NCBI GenBank assembly: GCA_002315455.1
Contig: DCGG01000103.1
Span: 8,191-38,215 of the forward strand
Direction: 5' to 3'
DNA from: Lentisphaeria bacterium UBA1784
GTDB lineage: Bacteria; Verrucomicrobiota; Lentisphaeria; Victivallales; Victivallaceae
Length of the DNA: 30,025 nucleotides
This document shows, piece after piece, positions 8,208 through 16,174 of this stretch; within the stretch, counting starts at the first letter, position 1, and every line of letters starts with the position of its first letter. The notes beneath the pieces are model-generated. The model searched no databases. It saw only the letters and a program-made list of their open reading frames with translations, and had not been told where the DNA came from. A program made the position numbers and the translations under genes.

Positions 8208-9218
8208 TTACTTGACCACCACGGTCCAGTTGTGGGTGTCGGGATATTCGCCGTACTGGATTCCGGTCATGCGGTCGTAGAGTTTCTTCAGCACGGGACC
8301 GATCTCGGTGCAGTGGTAGTCATAGACCTTGTCGCCGTCGAAGATCCGGCTCACCGGGGTGATGACGACCGCAGTGCCGCAGGCGGCGACTTCGGCGAAG
8401 TCCGCCAGTTCCTCGACCCGGACCTTGCGCCGCTCCACGGGCATGCCCAGATCGGCGGCAACGGTCAGCAGCGAATCATTGGTGATGCTGGGCAGGATGG
8501 ACTCGGAAAGACTTGTCACGTACTTGCCGTCCTTGGTGATGGCAAGGAAGTTGCTGGTGCCGAATTCGTCGATGTAGGTGTGGGAGCCGGGATCGAGGAA
8601 GAGGGCCACCGGGCAGTGGTTGTCCTTGGCGACCTTGCTGGAGAGCAGACTGGCGGCGTAGTTGCCGGCGGCCTTGATGTGGCCGGTGCCGTGGGGTGCC
8701 GCGCGGTCAAAATCCCGGGAAACCATGGCGTCCACGGGCTTGATGCCGTTCTTGTAGTAGGCGCCCACGGGCATCACCATGATGATCAATTCATAGGCCT
8801 TGCTGGGCCCCACGCCCATCTGGGGAGTGGAACCGAACATCACCGGCCGGATGTAGAGGGATCCGCCGCAACCGAAGGGCGGCACGTAATCGGCATTGTC
8901 GGCAACCACGGTCTTGACCGCCTCCACAAACTTGTCCTCGGGAAACTCCGGCATGAGGAGCTGGCGGGCGGAGCTGTTGATCCGGCGGGCGTTGGCATCG
9001 GGGCGGAACACCCGGATGGTGCCGTCCTTGCAGCGGAAGGCTTTCATGCCCTCGAAAATCGCCTGACCATAGTGGAAAACGTTGGCCGCCACGGACATAT
9101 TGATGTCGAAGCTGGAGGTGAGGACGCCTTCGCTCCACGCGCCGTTCTCATAATGGAAACGGATGTTGCTCTTGGTGGGCATGAATCCAAAACCCAGTTT
9201 GTCCCATTCGATGTTCAT
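8208..9218 (-). CDS. ilvE: Branched-chain amino-acid aminotransferase (class IV, IlvE type II)
   Basis: A 336-residue PLP enzyme that transfers amino groups between glutamate and the keto acids of leucine, isoleucine and valine. HYGQAIFEGMKAFR (49-62), LYIRPVMFG (121-129) and GTGHIKAAGNYA with the PLP-binding Lys182 are diagnostic, as is EVAACGTAVVITPV near the C-terminus. Its length and motifs fit the longer type II bacterial/eukaryotic form. The open frame begins at 9302, but the start at 9218 is chosen: AGGAGG lies six bases upstream and the skipped 28 residues overlap the promoter. It is the first gene of the ilvE-panC-hisD-leuS-lipoprotein run. Confidence 0.97.
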   Translation of the reverse strand: MNIEWDKLGFGFMPTKSNIRFHYENGAWSEGVLTSSFDINMSVAANVFHYGQAIFEGMKAFRCKDGTIRVFRPDANARRINSSARQLLMPEFPEDKFVEAVKTVVADNADYVPPFGCGGSLYIRPVMFGSTPQMGVGPSKAYELIIMVMPVGAYYKNGIKPVDAMVSRDFDRAAPHGTGHIKAAGNYAASLLSSKVAKDNHCPVALFLDPGSHTYIDEFGTSNFLAITKDGKYVTSLSESILPSITNDSLLTVAADLGMPVERRKVRVEELADFAEVAACGTAVVITPVSRIFDGDKVYDYHCTEIGPVLKKLYDRMTGIQYGEYPDTHNWTVVVK

Positions 9219-9271
9219 CTTGATCCTCCTGAAGAATCGTTGCATTGTTTGGTTAGAAAGGAACTTTGCCG

Positions 9272-9302
9272 TTAATATACCATCCCCACGCATGAATATC
9301 AA
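9272..9302 (-). promoter_or_regulatory. Predicted promoter of the ilvE-panC-hisD-leuS operon
   Basis: On the minus strand TTGATA (9302-9297), exactly 17 bases, then TATATTAA (9279-9272). Both hexamers are close to sigma70 consensus and the spacing is ideal. The transcript would start near 9267, about 50 bases ahead of ilvE. It shares the TATATT core with other promoters in the window. Confidence 0.65.
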
Positions 9303-9383
9303 GAAATTTGCACCAGTCTCCGCCTCTCTTCGCCATTTTTCTCAAGATTTTTGCAAAAAATGGAAAATTTTTGGATTTCCCAC

Positions 9384-9413
9384 TTGGATTTTTCAATCTC
9401 AAGTGTATTTTAT
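9384..9413 (+). promoter_or_regulatory. Predicted promoter of pal
   Basis: TTGGAT (9384-9389), 16 bases, then TATTTTAT (9406-9413), one base from the TATATTAT element found at other starts here. It lies 56 bases before the pal start codon in an AT-rich gap divergent from ilvE. Confidence 0.45.
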
Positions 9414-9469
9414 AAACAAGGTAACTCGAAACAGCAAAATACATCCTAAATTTTACGGAGGGAAAAGAA

Positions 9470-10063
9470 ATGCTGAAACATCTGATGGGTGGTGTCGTGA
9501 TCGCCGCTGCGCTGATCTTCGTTGGAACCGGTTGCGAGAGCGCTCCGGCCGAAGACACCCAGCCGGTCCCCGAAGCGGTGAATGATCCCGAAGGCGGCTT
9601 CAACGGCGGAGCCGGCGGCGGATTCGAAAACGGCGGAAAGCCCGGTTCCTGGCAGGCCGGCGGCGCGGTCGACGGCGCTGATCCCGATGGTTGGACTCTG
9701 GCCGATCCCTCCGGAAACCGTCTCGGCATGCCGATTATCTACTTCGCCTACGACTCCGATCTGCTGGTCCCCAGCGAGACCGCCAAGTTGGACAGCATTT
9801 CCGCCTATCTCGCCAACAAGCCGGTCCTGGCTCTGGTCATCGAAGGTCACTGCGACCAGCGCGGCACCGACGAATACAACCGCGCGCTGGGCGAACGCCG
9901 CGCCAATGCCATCCGGGAGTATCTGGTCGGACACGGCCTCGCCGACAACCGGATCAAGACCATCAGCTACGGCAAGGACAAGCCGGCCGTTCAGGGCAGC
10001 GGCGAGTCCGTTTGGTCCCAGAACCGTCGGGGCGTGCCGGTTCCCATGCGGATGCCCCGTTAA
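9470..10063 (+). CDS. pal: Peptidoglycan-associated lipoprotein Pal (OmpA-family domain)
   Basis: A 197-residue protein. Residues 1-22 are a signal with a lipobox-like G-T-G-C end (Cys22; Gly at -3 is atypical). A Gly/Asn-rich linker covers about 42-70, and an OmpA/Pal peptidoglycan-binding domain follows: IYFAYDSDLL, EGHCDQRGTDEYNRALGERRANAIREYL and IKTISYGKDKP, the classical Pal diaminopimelate-binding block. Pal anchors the outer membrane to peptidoglycan and works with the Tol complex. GGAGGG lies before the start. The gene stands alone between its own promoter and terminator; no tolAQRB genes are in the window. The C-terminus (NRRGVPVPMRMPR) departs slightly from the usual FVV-type ending. 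Confidence 0.93.
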   Translation: MLKHLMGGVVIAAALIFVGTGCESAPAEDTQPVPEAVNDPEGGFNGGAGGGFENGGKPGSWQAGGAVDGADPDGWTLADPSGNRLGMPIIYFAYDSDLLVPSETAKLDSISAYLANKPVLALVIEGHCDQRGTDEYNRALGERRANAIREYLVGHGLADNRIKTISYGKDKPAVQGSGESVWSQNRRGVPVPMRMPR

Positions 10064-10114
10064 GTTGCGGACTGACTCTTCTGCGGCGGTCCGCCGCTTG
10101 AGAGATTGAGATTC

Positions 10115-10160
10115 GGCATTCGCGTTCTCCGGTTCCCCGGGCAACGCGGATGCCTTTTTT
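10115..10160 (+). terminator. Rho-independent terminator of pal
   Basis: GGCATTCGCGTT (10115-10126) pairs with AACGCGGATGCC (10143-10154) in a 12-bp stem with one G-U pair, followed directly by six T (10155-10160). A second hairpin, GCGGCG-GTC-CGCCGC (10083-10097), lies upstream. The T-run touches the ATG at 10161, the first possible start of the next gene. Confidence 0.85.
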
Positions 10161-11027
10161 ATGGGACCTCTGACCAAAAAAAGAAACATGGCACCCTTTT
10201 CCCTGAAGAAACAATTCCCGGAAGGCGGCGGATGTAGCTGGTGCGCGGCGGACGATGCCGCGGAACCGCTGGTCCGTATGCTTGCGGATTGCACCCGTCT
10301 CGTGCCCTGTTCCGAGCGGTTGGACTCCGGTTGCATCGTCCGCGGATTCACCGGAAAGGTCCCGGAAAACAGTTTCGCCATCATCCGGCAGGGCCTGCGC
10401 GTCGCACTGGACGATCGGGGTCGCGCCGACGTGATTTCCGCCCCTTGGGAGGCGACGAATACACAACTCCGCGGGTTCATGGTCCGGCAACTCTTCTTCA
10501 TCGGAGTGCTTCCGGCCCTGCTCCGGGGCAACGCGTTTCTGGTCCACGGCGTGCTGGCGGAGCGCCGGGGGGAAGGCATCCTGATCTCCGGGCCCTCCGG
10601 GATCGGGAAAAGCACCACTGCCGCCCGCCTCAATTCGGACTTCACCGTTCTCTGCGATGACTGCATGCTGCTCTTCCGCTGCGGAGACGGCCGGTGGATC
10701 GCCTCCCCCGTCCCCACCTGGAGCCGCTGGATCCTCGGCAAGCCGGCCTTCCCTGTGGACAGCAACAAACAAATCGAACTGAAGGCGTTCTACCTGCTGG
10801 AGCGGGGAGAGCACGGCGTCTTCGATTTTCTGCCCGGAGAAGCGCTGCCCGGCGTGGCACCTTCCTTCACGGACATGGTCCGCTGGCACACGGGGAGCTA
10901 CCCCGGCGATGTCGCAAAAAAACTCTTGAACAATGCCCTCTCCGGCGCCATGGCGCTGGCCGGCTCGTTGCCCGGGAAGAGATTCCGGGTGAAATTGGAT
11001 GAAACCAAAGTGGGAGATCTGTTATGA
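10161..11027 (+). CDS. HprK-related P-loop kinase (RiPP/PqqD-associated type)
   Basis: A 288-residue protein resembling the C-terminal kinase domain of HPr kinase. HGVL (129-132) precedes GEGILISGPSGIGKST, with Walker A at 144-151, and LCDDCMLL supplies the paired acidic residues (Asp166-167). The N-terminal third has no HprK N-domain. In other bacteria such HprK-related proteins sit beside a short PqqD-like protein (the HPr-rel-A and SynChlorMet ScmC/ScmD arrangements) or in lasso-peptide loci, where one type phosphorylates the peptide. Here it overlaps a PqqD-like gene by 4 bases. The true target is unknown; a role on a protein or peptide substrate of the exporters downstream is inferred. 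The start is uncertain: 10161 directly abuts a terminator T-run without a Shine-Dalgarno; 10188 is an in-frame alternative behind AAGAAA. Confidence 0.8.
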   Translation: MGPLTKKRNMAPFSLKKQFPEGGGCSWCAADDAAEPLVRMLADCTRLVPCSERLDSGCIVRGFTGKVPENSFAIIRQGLRVALDDRGRADVISAPWEATNTQLRGFMVRQLFFIGVLPALLRGNAFLVHGVLAERRGEGILISGPSGIGKSTTAARLNSDFTVLCDDCMLLFRCGDGRWIASPVPTWSRWILGKPAFPVDSNKQIELKAFYLLERGEHGVFDFLPGEALPGVAPSFTDMVRWHTGSYPGDVAKKLLNNALSGAMALAGSLPGKRFRVKLDETKVGDLL

Positions 11028-11284
11028 AAGTCAATCCTGATATCGTCTGCCGGGAAGAGTTCGACGGCACCGGCTGTCTCTTCAACCCCGAGGACGGAAA
11101 AGTCTTCGGTCTCAACGCCACCAGCCTCTTTCTGTGGCGGCAGTTCGAAAGCGGCGCCTCTGCGGAGGATGCGCTGACCGCGCTGAGATCCGCCTGCGCC
11201 AAGCCCCTGCCGGAGAGCGCAGCGGCGGATATCGCAGCCTTCGTGACGGACCTCGTCGCCCGGGGCTTCCTCTCCCAAGAGTAG
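11024..11284 (+). CDS. PqqD-like small protein (peptide-recognition/RRE-type fold)
   Basis: An 86-residue protein of PqqD size and pattern: a beta-rich start with GCLFNPEDGKVFGLNATSLFLWRQF (the LNxTSxxLW signature), then two helices ending in VTDLVARGFLSQE. PqqD-type proteins bind leader peptides and present them to modifying enzymes. There is no PQQ biosynthesis gene here, so PQQ synthesis is unlikely. Translation is coupled to the kinase gene by an ATGA overlap, with GGAG upstream of the start. The kinase plus PqqD pair recalls the HPr-rel-A and ScmC/ScmD pairs known from peptide-modification cassettes. No radical-SAM or cyclase partner is present in this window. Confidence 0.8.
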   Translation: MKVNPDIVCREEFDGTGCLFNPEDGKVFGLNATSLFLWRQFESGASAEDALTALRSACAKPLPESAAADIAAFVTDLVARGFLSQE

Positions 11285-11305
11285 TATTTTCCTTCTCCGG
11301 ACCGG

Positions 11306-12982
11306 ATGATCTTCATGACGAGTTCAGACAAACGATTCGGTCTGCGGGATGCTCTGATGTTCATCCTGCCGGAACTGCGGCCCCGCATAAAGGTCCTTTG
11401 GGGCCTTGCCGGGGTCATGGTCCTTGCCAGCATCTGCCCGGTGCTTTCGCCGCTCTTCCAGCGCGGATTTGTGGATCGGATCACTCTCCGGGATTTTTCC
11501 GGGGCCATCTGGATGCTGGCGGGGATCGCCGCCGTGACCCTGCTCTCCGGCGGCGCGGAAACCTTGTCTTCTTTTCTCATCCGGCGGACCCAAGTGGGGA
11601 TCAACACCTCCCTGCGCCAACGGATATTCCGCTCCCTGCTCGGTCTGCCGATGGAACGCATCTCCGGCCTGGGCGGGGGATATCTCTCCGGACGGCTTCA
11701 CAGCGACGTGGCCTTCGTCGGTTATCTCTACAGCGGAGCCGCCTTCTCCGCGACCCGTAACCTGATCACCCTCGTCGGCACCACCGTCCTCATCGCCTTT
11801 CTGGATTGGAGAGCGCTTCTTCTTCTGGTCCCGGTGATCCCGGTCTATTGGATGCTGGTCCGCTACTTCAGCCGCCGTCAATTCGCCCTCTCCATGGATC
11901 GGTGCGAACAGGATGCCCGCAACTCCTGTTCCGTCTATGATGCCCTCCGCAACATTCAGCTGGTCAAAAGCCGGAACGGCGAACGGGAGTCCGGAGCGAA
12001 GTTCCAGACCGGGCAGAAGATCTCCCGCCAGCTTCAGTTCCAGCAGATCCGCATGGAGTCGGCCTTCCGAATGCTTCTTCTGCTGCTGCCCGGAGCGGCT
12101 TTCCTCGCGCTTTTTGCCATCGGGATCAAGTGGATCGCCGACGGCGCGTGGACCCTCGGATTGCTCTGGGCCATGAGCTGTTACTTCCGCCAACTTTTCG
12201 CGCCACTGCGAAGCCTGAGCGCCACCATCGTGACCGTCAGCCAGTCCCTCGCCGCCGCAAAGCGACTGTCGGAATTGACTTCGCTGAACCCCGAAGACGA
12301 CCGGGGCGAAGCAGTGCATTCCCTGCGGGGCGACATCCGGATCGAGAGTCTGGACTATGCCTATCCCGGCGGCACACCGCTTTTCCACGGGCTGGACCTG
12401 ACGATCCCGGCAGGAGAGCACGTCGTGCTTACCGGTCCCAGCGGCAAGGGGAAAAGCACGCTGATCGAACTTCTGCTCCGGCTTCGCACCCCCAGTCAGG
12501 GGCGCATTTCCATCGGCGGCAGGGACCTCGCCGGACTTCAGCCTTCCAGCTGCCGGAAACGGATGGGATTCATCGGTCAGACCAGCGAATTCTTCGCGGG
12601 AAGCCTCCGGGAAAACCTGCAATGCGGTCTGGACGCAATTCCCTCCGAAAAACGGATCGCCGACGTGATCGCCGCAGTCGGTCTCGCCTCGCGTCTGCCC
12701 AGAGGCGGGGAAGAGATCGTTTCCGAAGGCGGCGTCAACTTCTCGCCGGGGGAAAAGGTCCGGCTTGCTCTCGCCCGGGAACTGCTCCGGGAGGTCGATC
12801 TCCTGCTGATGGATGAACCTACTGCCGCGCTGGACGCGGAAAACGAAGCGATGTTCCTCGACCTGGTGGCGCAGACTTTTGCGGACCGCACCGTCATCGC
12901 CGTCTCTCACAGAGAGGGGACGGTGACCCGTTTCCCGCGGGAGATCCGTCTGGACGCAATCGCGGAGGAACGCCATGGATAG
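11306..12982 (+). CDS. ABC exporter, fused membrane and ATPase domains
   Basis: A 558-residue half-transporter. An N-terminal membrane domain with about six hydrophobic segments (roughly 28-50, 66-82, 136-150, 152-167, 168-186 and 255-276) is followed by a nucleotide-binding domain. Walker A is GPSGKGKS (377-384), the Q-loop region is GFIGQTSEF (421-429), Walker B is LLLMDEPTAALD (499-510) and the H-loop is His535. The usual LSGGQ signature is replaced by N-F-S-P-G-E (478-483). It resembles peptide/lipid exporters that act as dimers. It follows the PqqD-like gene by 21 bases and overlaps the next gene by 8. Export of a modified peptide or protein is inferred from context; substrate specificity cannot be read. 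The start at 11306 has only a weak ribosome site; 11315 is possible. Confidence 0.88.
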   Translation: MIFMTSSDKRFGLRDALMFILPELRPRIKVLWGLAGVMVLASICPVLSPLFQRGFVDRITLRDFSGAIWMLAGIAAVTLLSGGAETLSSFLIRRTQVGINTSLRQRIFRSLLGLPMERISGLGGGYLSGRLHSDVAFVGYLYSGAAFSATRNLITLVGTTVLIAFLDWRALLLLVPVIPVYWMLVRYFSRRQFALSMDRCEQDARNSCSVYDALRNIQLVKSRNGERESGAKFQTGQKISRQLQFQQIRMESAFRMLLLLLPGAAFLALFAIGIKWIADGAWTLGLLWAMSCYFRQLFAPLRSLSATIVTVSQSLAAAKRLSELTSLNPEDDRGEAVHSLRGDIRIESLDYAYPGGTPLFHGLDLTIPAGEHVVLTGPSGKGKSTLIELLLRLRTPSQGRISIGGRDLAGLQPSSCRKRMGFIGQTSEFFAGSLRENLQCGLDAIPSEKRIADVIAAVGLASRLPRGGEEIVSEGGVNFSPGEKVRLALARELLREVDLLLMDEPTAALDAENEAMFLDLVAQTFADRTVIAVSHREGTVTRFPREIRLDAIAEERHG

Positions 12983-13556
12983 GCTGATCTACCGCGGCAA
13001 CAGCATGCGGATGGTCTTCTGCCCCGGCGACTATTTGCTCCCGGAGGCGGTGGATTTTTCCGTGCTGAAACCGGGGGACGTCATCTGCTTTTGTTCCGGG
13101 AACGGACGGCATGTGGTCCACCGGATCATCCGCCGCACGCCGGAGGGCCTGATCACCATGGGCGACAACAATCCCCGCCCGGATAAGGAGATCGTCACTC
13201 CCGCCATGGGTCCGGTGCGGATCGTCGGCGCCGACCGGAACGGCCGCCGCATCGCCGTCACCCGGGGGCTCCGGGGAATGGTCAGCTTCGGCTGGCATCG
13301 CTTCCGGATCCGCATCCGCCGGGCCGCCGGATGGGGGATGAAACCGATTTTGGAGCGTTTCTCCGTGTTTTTTCAGAAAAGGAAGCTGGATGAAGTTTGC
13401 TTTCATGGAGAATTGTGCTATTTTAAAGAAAAGCGCCTGATCGCAAAAAGGAGCCAGACCGGCCAAGTCCAGTATGTAAAGTGGTACTACCGCGGACTTT
13501 ACCGGATCCCGGCTCCGCAGAACTCCCGATCTGCAGACACCGAAAAACGGAGATAG
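12975..13556 (+). CDS. S26-family (signal peptidase-like, Ser/His type) soluble peptidase
   Basis: A 193-residue protein with signal-peptidase boxes: YRGNSMRMVFCPGD holding the nucleophile Ser10, LKPGDVICF, HVVHRIIRR where His49 occupies the general-base position as in ER/archaeal and SipW-like enzymes (bacterial LepB uses Lys), and MGDNNPRPD (Asp70). The Ser lies only ten residues from the start and there is no membrane segment, unlike normal signal peptidases; the C-terminal 90 residues are strongly basic and of unknown fold. GGAGG precedes the start, and the gene overlaps the ABC exporter by 8 bases. It may cleave leader peptides of a substrate handled by the neighbouring exporters. An S24/LexA-type peptidase is a less likely reading. 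Confidence 0.75.
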   Translation: MDRLIYRGNSMRMVFCPGDYLLPEAVDFSVLKPGDVICFCSGNGRHVVHRIIRRTPEGLITMGDNNPRPDKEIVTPAMGPVRIVGADRNGRRIAVTRGLRGMVSFGWHRFRIRIRRAAGWGMKPILERFSVFFQKRKLDEVCFHGELCYFKEKRLIAKRSQTGQVQYVKWYYRGLYRIPAPQNSRSADTEKRR

Positions 13557-13621
13557 CCGTTTCCCGAGTCCGCGGCCCGGGATACTTTGGTATTGAAACT
13601 TATCACTCGAAAGGAAACGAT

Positions 13622-16174
13622 ATGGCACTTCCAAACGGAATATTGTGCTTGAAGTTCGTTGCCTCTCAATTGCGTCGAAAAGTCAATTTTGATGCACTGG
13701 TCACCAATGAGGTGCTGGCAGAGTATGGCAATGATGCAGTGAAGGCCCTGACCGGATTGGCGGCAAAGCTGGACCTCGGGCCGGAAGGTTTTCAGGATTA
13801 TCAGGAGCCGATCCGGCGCTTCCGCGGTGCGGCGCTGGCGCAGTTGACCGGCGGGAACTGGGTCCTGCTGTTCCGCATGGAGCAGTTGGGAACCTCCTCC
13901 GCCATCGCCATTCTGGATCCCTCCCAGCCTGCCGGACGCAATCAGTTGACGGTCCCCGCCGATCAGCTGAAGTCCAGAATGACAGGTTTCCTGCTGGTCT
14001 TCAGCAAGTTGCAGGAGGTGGACAGCCGCAAATACAGCAGTCTCTTCTGTCTCTCCAACATCGCCCGGCATCACGATCTGCGGTGCGACGTCCAGCAGTT
14101 GATCCACGATTACGCGGTGGGCGAGGAAGAACCGAACCTCCGCACCCTTCAGGAGATGGCGCTGGATCAGGGCATGAAGAGCAAGGTCTGTACCCTCACC
14201 TGGGAAAAACTTCTGCACTCCGAAAAGGCCATGCCGGCCATGGGGATCAAGAAGGACGGGAAGAACGCCATCATCTGCGGGTTCCGCCGCAAGAAGGACG
14301 AAGCGCCCGAGATGGCCATCATCGATCCGGCCTACATCGCAGAACACCCGGGAGAACAGTTCGAATTCCTCACGCAGGAGGAGTACGCCGAGCGTTTCTC
14401 CGGCAAAGTGATGCTGGTCAAACGCATCTACAAACTCTCCGACGAAAATCAGCCCTTCGGTCTGCGCTGGTTCATCCCCGAATTCATCAAACTCAAGGGG
14501 ATCTTCGCACAGATCGCTCTGGCGGTCCTGCTGATTACGCTGGTCGCACTGATCACCCCGCTCTTCTTCCAGATCGTGGTCGATAAGGTGCTGGTCAACG
14601 CCAGTTTCCGTACCCTGAACGTGCTGGGGATCGGCATCCTCGGCGCAATCCTCTACAATTCGCTGTTGGAATACCTGAGGGGCTACCTGCTCCTCTTCGC
14701 CACCAACAAGATCGACATCTCCACCGCCACCAAGACCTTCGGACACCTGATGCGGCTGCCCATCAGCTTCTTCGAGCAGATCCCCTCGGGTGTTCTGCTG
14801 AAGCACATGCAGCAGACGGAGCGGATTCGGGGATTTCTCTCCGGAAACCTCTTCTTCACCATTCTGGAACTGGTGTCTCTGGTGGTCTTCATCCCCTTCC
14901 TGTTGCTGTACAGTTCGGTGCTGACGGCGGTGGTGGTGGGCTTCTCCCTGCTGATGGCAGTGGTCATCGCCCTCTTGATCAAGCCCTTCCAACGCTGTTT
15001 GGACGAATTGTATCAGGCGGAAGGAAAACGCCAGAGCCGTCTGGTGGAATCCATCCACGGCATCCGCACCGTGAAGTCCCTCGCTCTCGAGCCCATTGAG
15101 CGCAAAGAGTGGGACAACCGGACCGCTGCGGCGGTGATGTCCAGTTTCCGGGTCGGCCGAATCTCCCTCATCGCCCGCACCATCAGCCACGGCTTGGAAA
15201 TGCTCATGACCGTAGCCATCATCTGGATCGGAGCGCTGCTGGTCTTCAGCGGCAAGATCTCCATCGGCGAATTAATCGCCTTCCAGATGCTCTCGGGCCG
15301 CGTCACCGGACCGCTGGTCAAGGTGGTCGGTCTGATCCATGAATATCAGCAGGTCGCCCTCTCCGTCCGGATGCTGGGCGTGGTCATGAATACCCCCATG
15401 GAAAGCAACGGCGGCGGCGTCCGTCAGCCTCTCAAGGGTTCCATCTCCATTGAGAACGTCAACTTCCGCTACCGTCCGGACGCTCCGGACGTCATCAAGC
15501 ACTTCAGCATGGAGATCCAGCCGGGGACCACGGTGGGCATCGTGGGCCGTTCCGGTTCCGGAAAGTCCACGCTGACCAAGCTGATCCAGGGCCTCTATCC
15601 GGTGCATTCCGGCCTCATCAAGTTGGACGGCATCGACGTCCGCGAACTGGACAAGTCCTTCCTCCGCAGCAGCATCGGCGTGGTACTTCAGGAGAACTTC
15701 TTCTTCAACGGTACGGTCCGGGCGAACATCTGCCTCACCCGCCCCGGAGCTTCGCTTGAGGAGATCATCTACGTCTCCAAACTGGCGGGAGCCGACAGTT
15801 TCGTTCAGAAGCTTCAGCAGGGGTACGATACCGTTCTCGACGAAAACGCCTCCAACCTCTCCGGAGGGCAGAAGCAGCGTCTGGCCATCGCCCGGGCTCT
15901 GCTGACCAACCCCTCCATCCTCATCTTCGACGAGGCCACCAGCGCCCTCGATCCCGAGAGCGAAACGATCATTCAGAACAATCTGGCCGCCATCAGCAAG
16001 GGCCGTACGGTCATCATCATCAGCCACCGGCTGAGCATGACCGTCAACGCCGACAAGATCCTGGTCATGGACGCCGGTGAGATGAACGGCTACGGAACTC
16101 ACAAGGAACTGCTGGCCCAGGAGGGGATCTACCGGGAATTCTGGCATCAGCAGATGGAAAGGAATTTCGTATAA
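13622..16174 (+). CDS. Type I secretion ABC transporter (HlyB-like) with two degenerate C39-like domains
   Basis: An 850-residue protein with four parts. Residues 1-130 and 135-270 both look like C39 peptidase-like domains (ILCLKFVASQLRRKVN and SLFCLSNIARHHDL correspond to the ACLAMIARYYG helix). The catalytic Cys position is Asn in the first and Ser in the second, and the His position is Asn in both, so both should be non-cleaving substrate-binding domains as in HlyB. A six-helix membrane domain (about 295-590) and an ATPase domain follow: Walker A GRSGSGKS 642-649, LSGGQ 746-750, Walker B LIFDE 767-771, His802. The open frame extends upstream to 13481, but 13622 has AAAGGA 7 bases before it. 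It overlaps the HlyD gene by one base (TAATG). It should move an unfolded protein across both membranes with HlyD and a TolC-like channel. Confidence 0.93.
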   Translation: MALPNGILCLKFVASQLRRKVNFDALVTNEVLAEYGNDAVKALTGLAAKLDLGPEGFQDYQEPIRRFRGAALAQLTGGNWVLLFRMEQLGTSSAIAILDPSQPAGRNQLTVPADQLKSRMTGFLLVFSKLQEVDSRKYSSLFCLSNIARHHDLRCDVQQLIHDYAVGEEEPNLRTLQEMALDQGMKSKVCTLTWEKLLHSEKAMPAMGIKKDGKNAIICGFRRKKDEAPEMAIIDPAYIAEHPGEQFEFLTQEEYAERFSGKVMLVKRIYKLSDENQPFGLRWFIPEFIKLKGIFAQIALAVLLITLVALITPLFFQIVVDKVLVNASFRTLNVLGIGILGAILYNSLLEYLRGYLLLFATNKIDISTATKTFGHLMRLPISFFEQIPSGVLLKHMQQTERIRGFLSGNLFFTILELVSLVVFIPFLLLYSSVLTAVVVGFSLLMAVVIALLIKPFQRCLDELYQAEGKRQSRLVESIHGIRTVKSLALEPIERKEWDNRTAAAVMSSFRVGRISLIARTISHGLEMLMTVAIIWIGALLVFSGKISIGELIAFQMLSGRVTGPLVKVVGLIHEYQQVALSVRMLGVVMNTPMESNGGGVRQPLKGSISIENVNFRYRPDAPDVIKHFSMEIQPGTTVGIVGRSGSGKSTLTKLIQGLYPVHSGLIKLDGIDVRELDKSFLRSSIGVVLQENFFFNGTVRANICLTRPGASLEEIIYVSKLAGADSFVQKLQQGYDTVLDENASNLSGGQKQRLAIARALLTNPSILIFDEATSALDPESETIIQNNLAAISKGRTVIIISHRLSMTVNADKILVMDAGEMNGYGTHKELLAQEGIYREFWHQQMERNFV

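Noticed and set aside
10161..11027. True HPr kinase/phosphorylase regulating sugar uptake
   Set aside because: The HprK N-terminal domain is absent and no ptsH or PTS gene is nearby. Its pairing with the PqqD-like gene points to the HprK-related group.
11024..11284. PQQ cofactor biosynthesis protein PqqD
   Set aside because: No pqqA, B, C or E gene is nearby and the partner is an HprK-like kinase, so it is a PqqD-like relative.
10161..13556. Lasso-peptide biosynthetic cluster (kinase, PqqD-like, ABC transporter, protease)
   Set aside because: There is no asparagine-synthetase-like cyclase, no transglutaminase-type B2 protease and no precursor peptide, so only the general resemblance stands.
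12975..13556. Housekeeping signal peptidase LepB
   Set aside because: It has no membrane anchor, the general base is His and not Lys, and it is embedded in a specialised operon.
13622..16174. Bacteriocin-type transporter with an active C39 leader peptidase
   Set aside because: Both candidate catalytic Cys positions are replaced (Asn and Ser) and the His position is Asn in both, so leader cleavage by this protein is unlikely.
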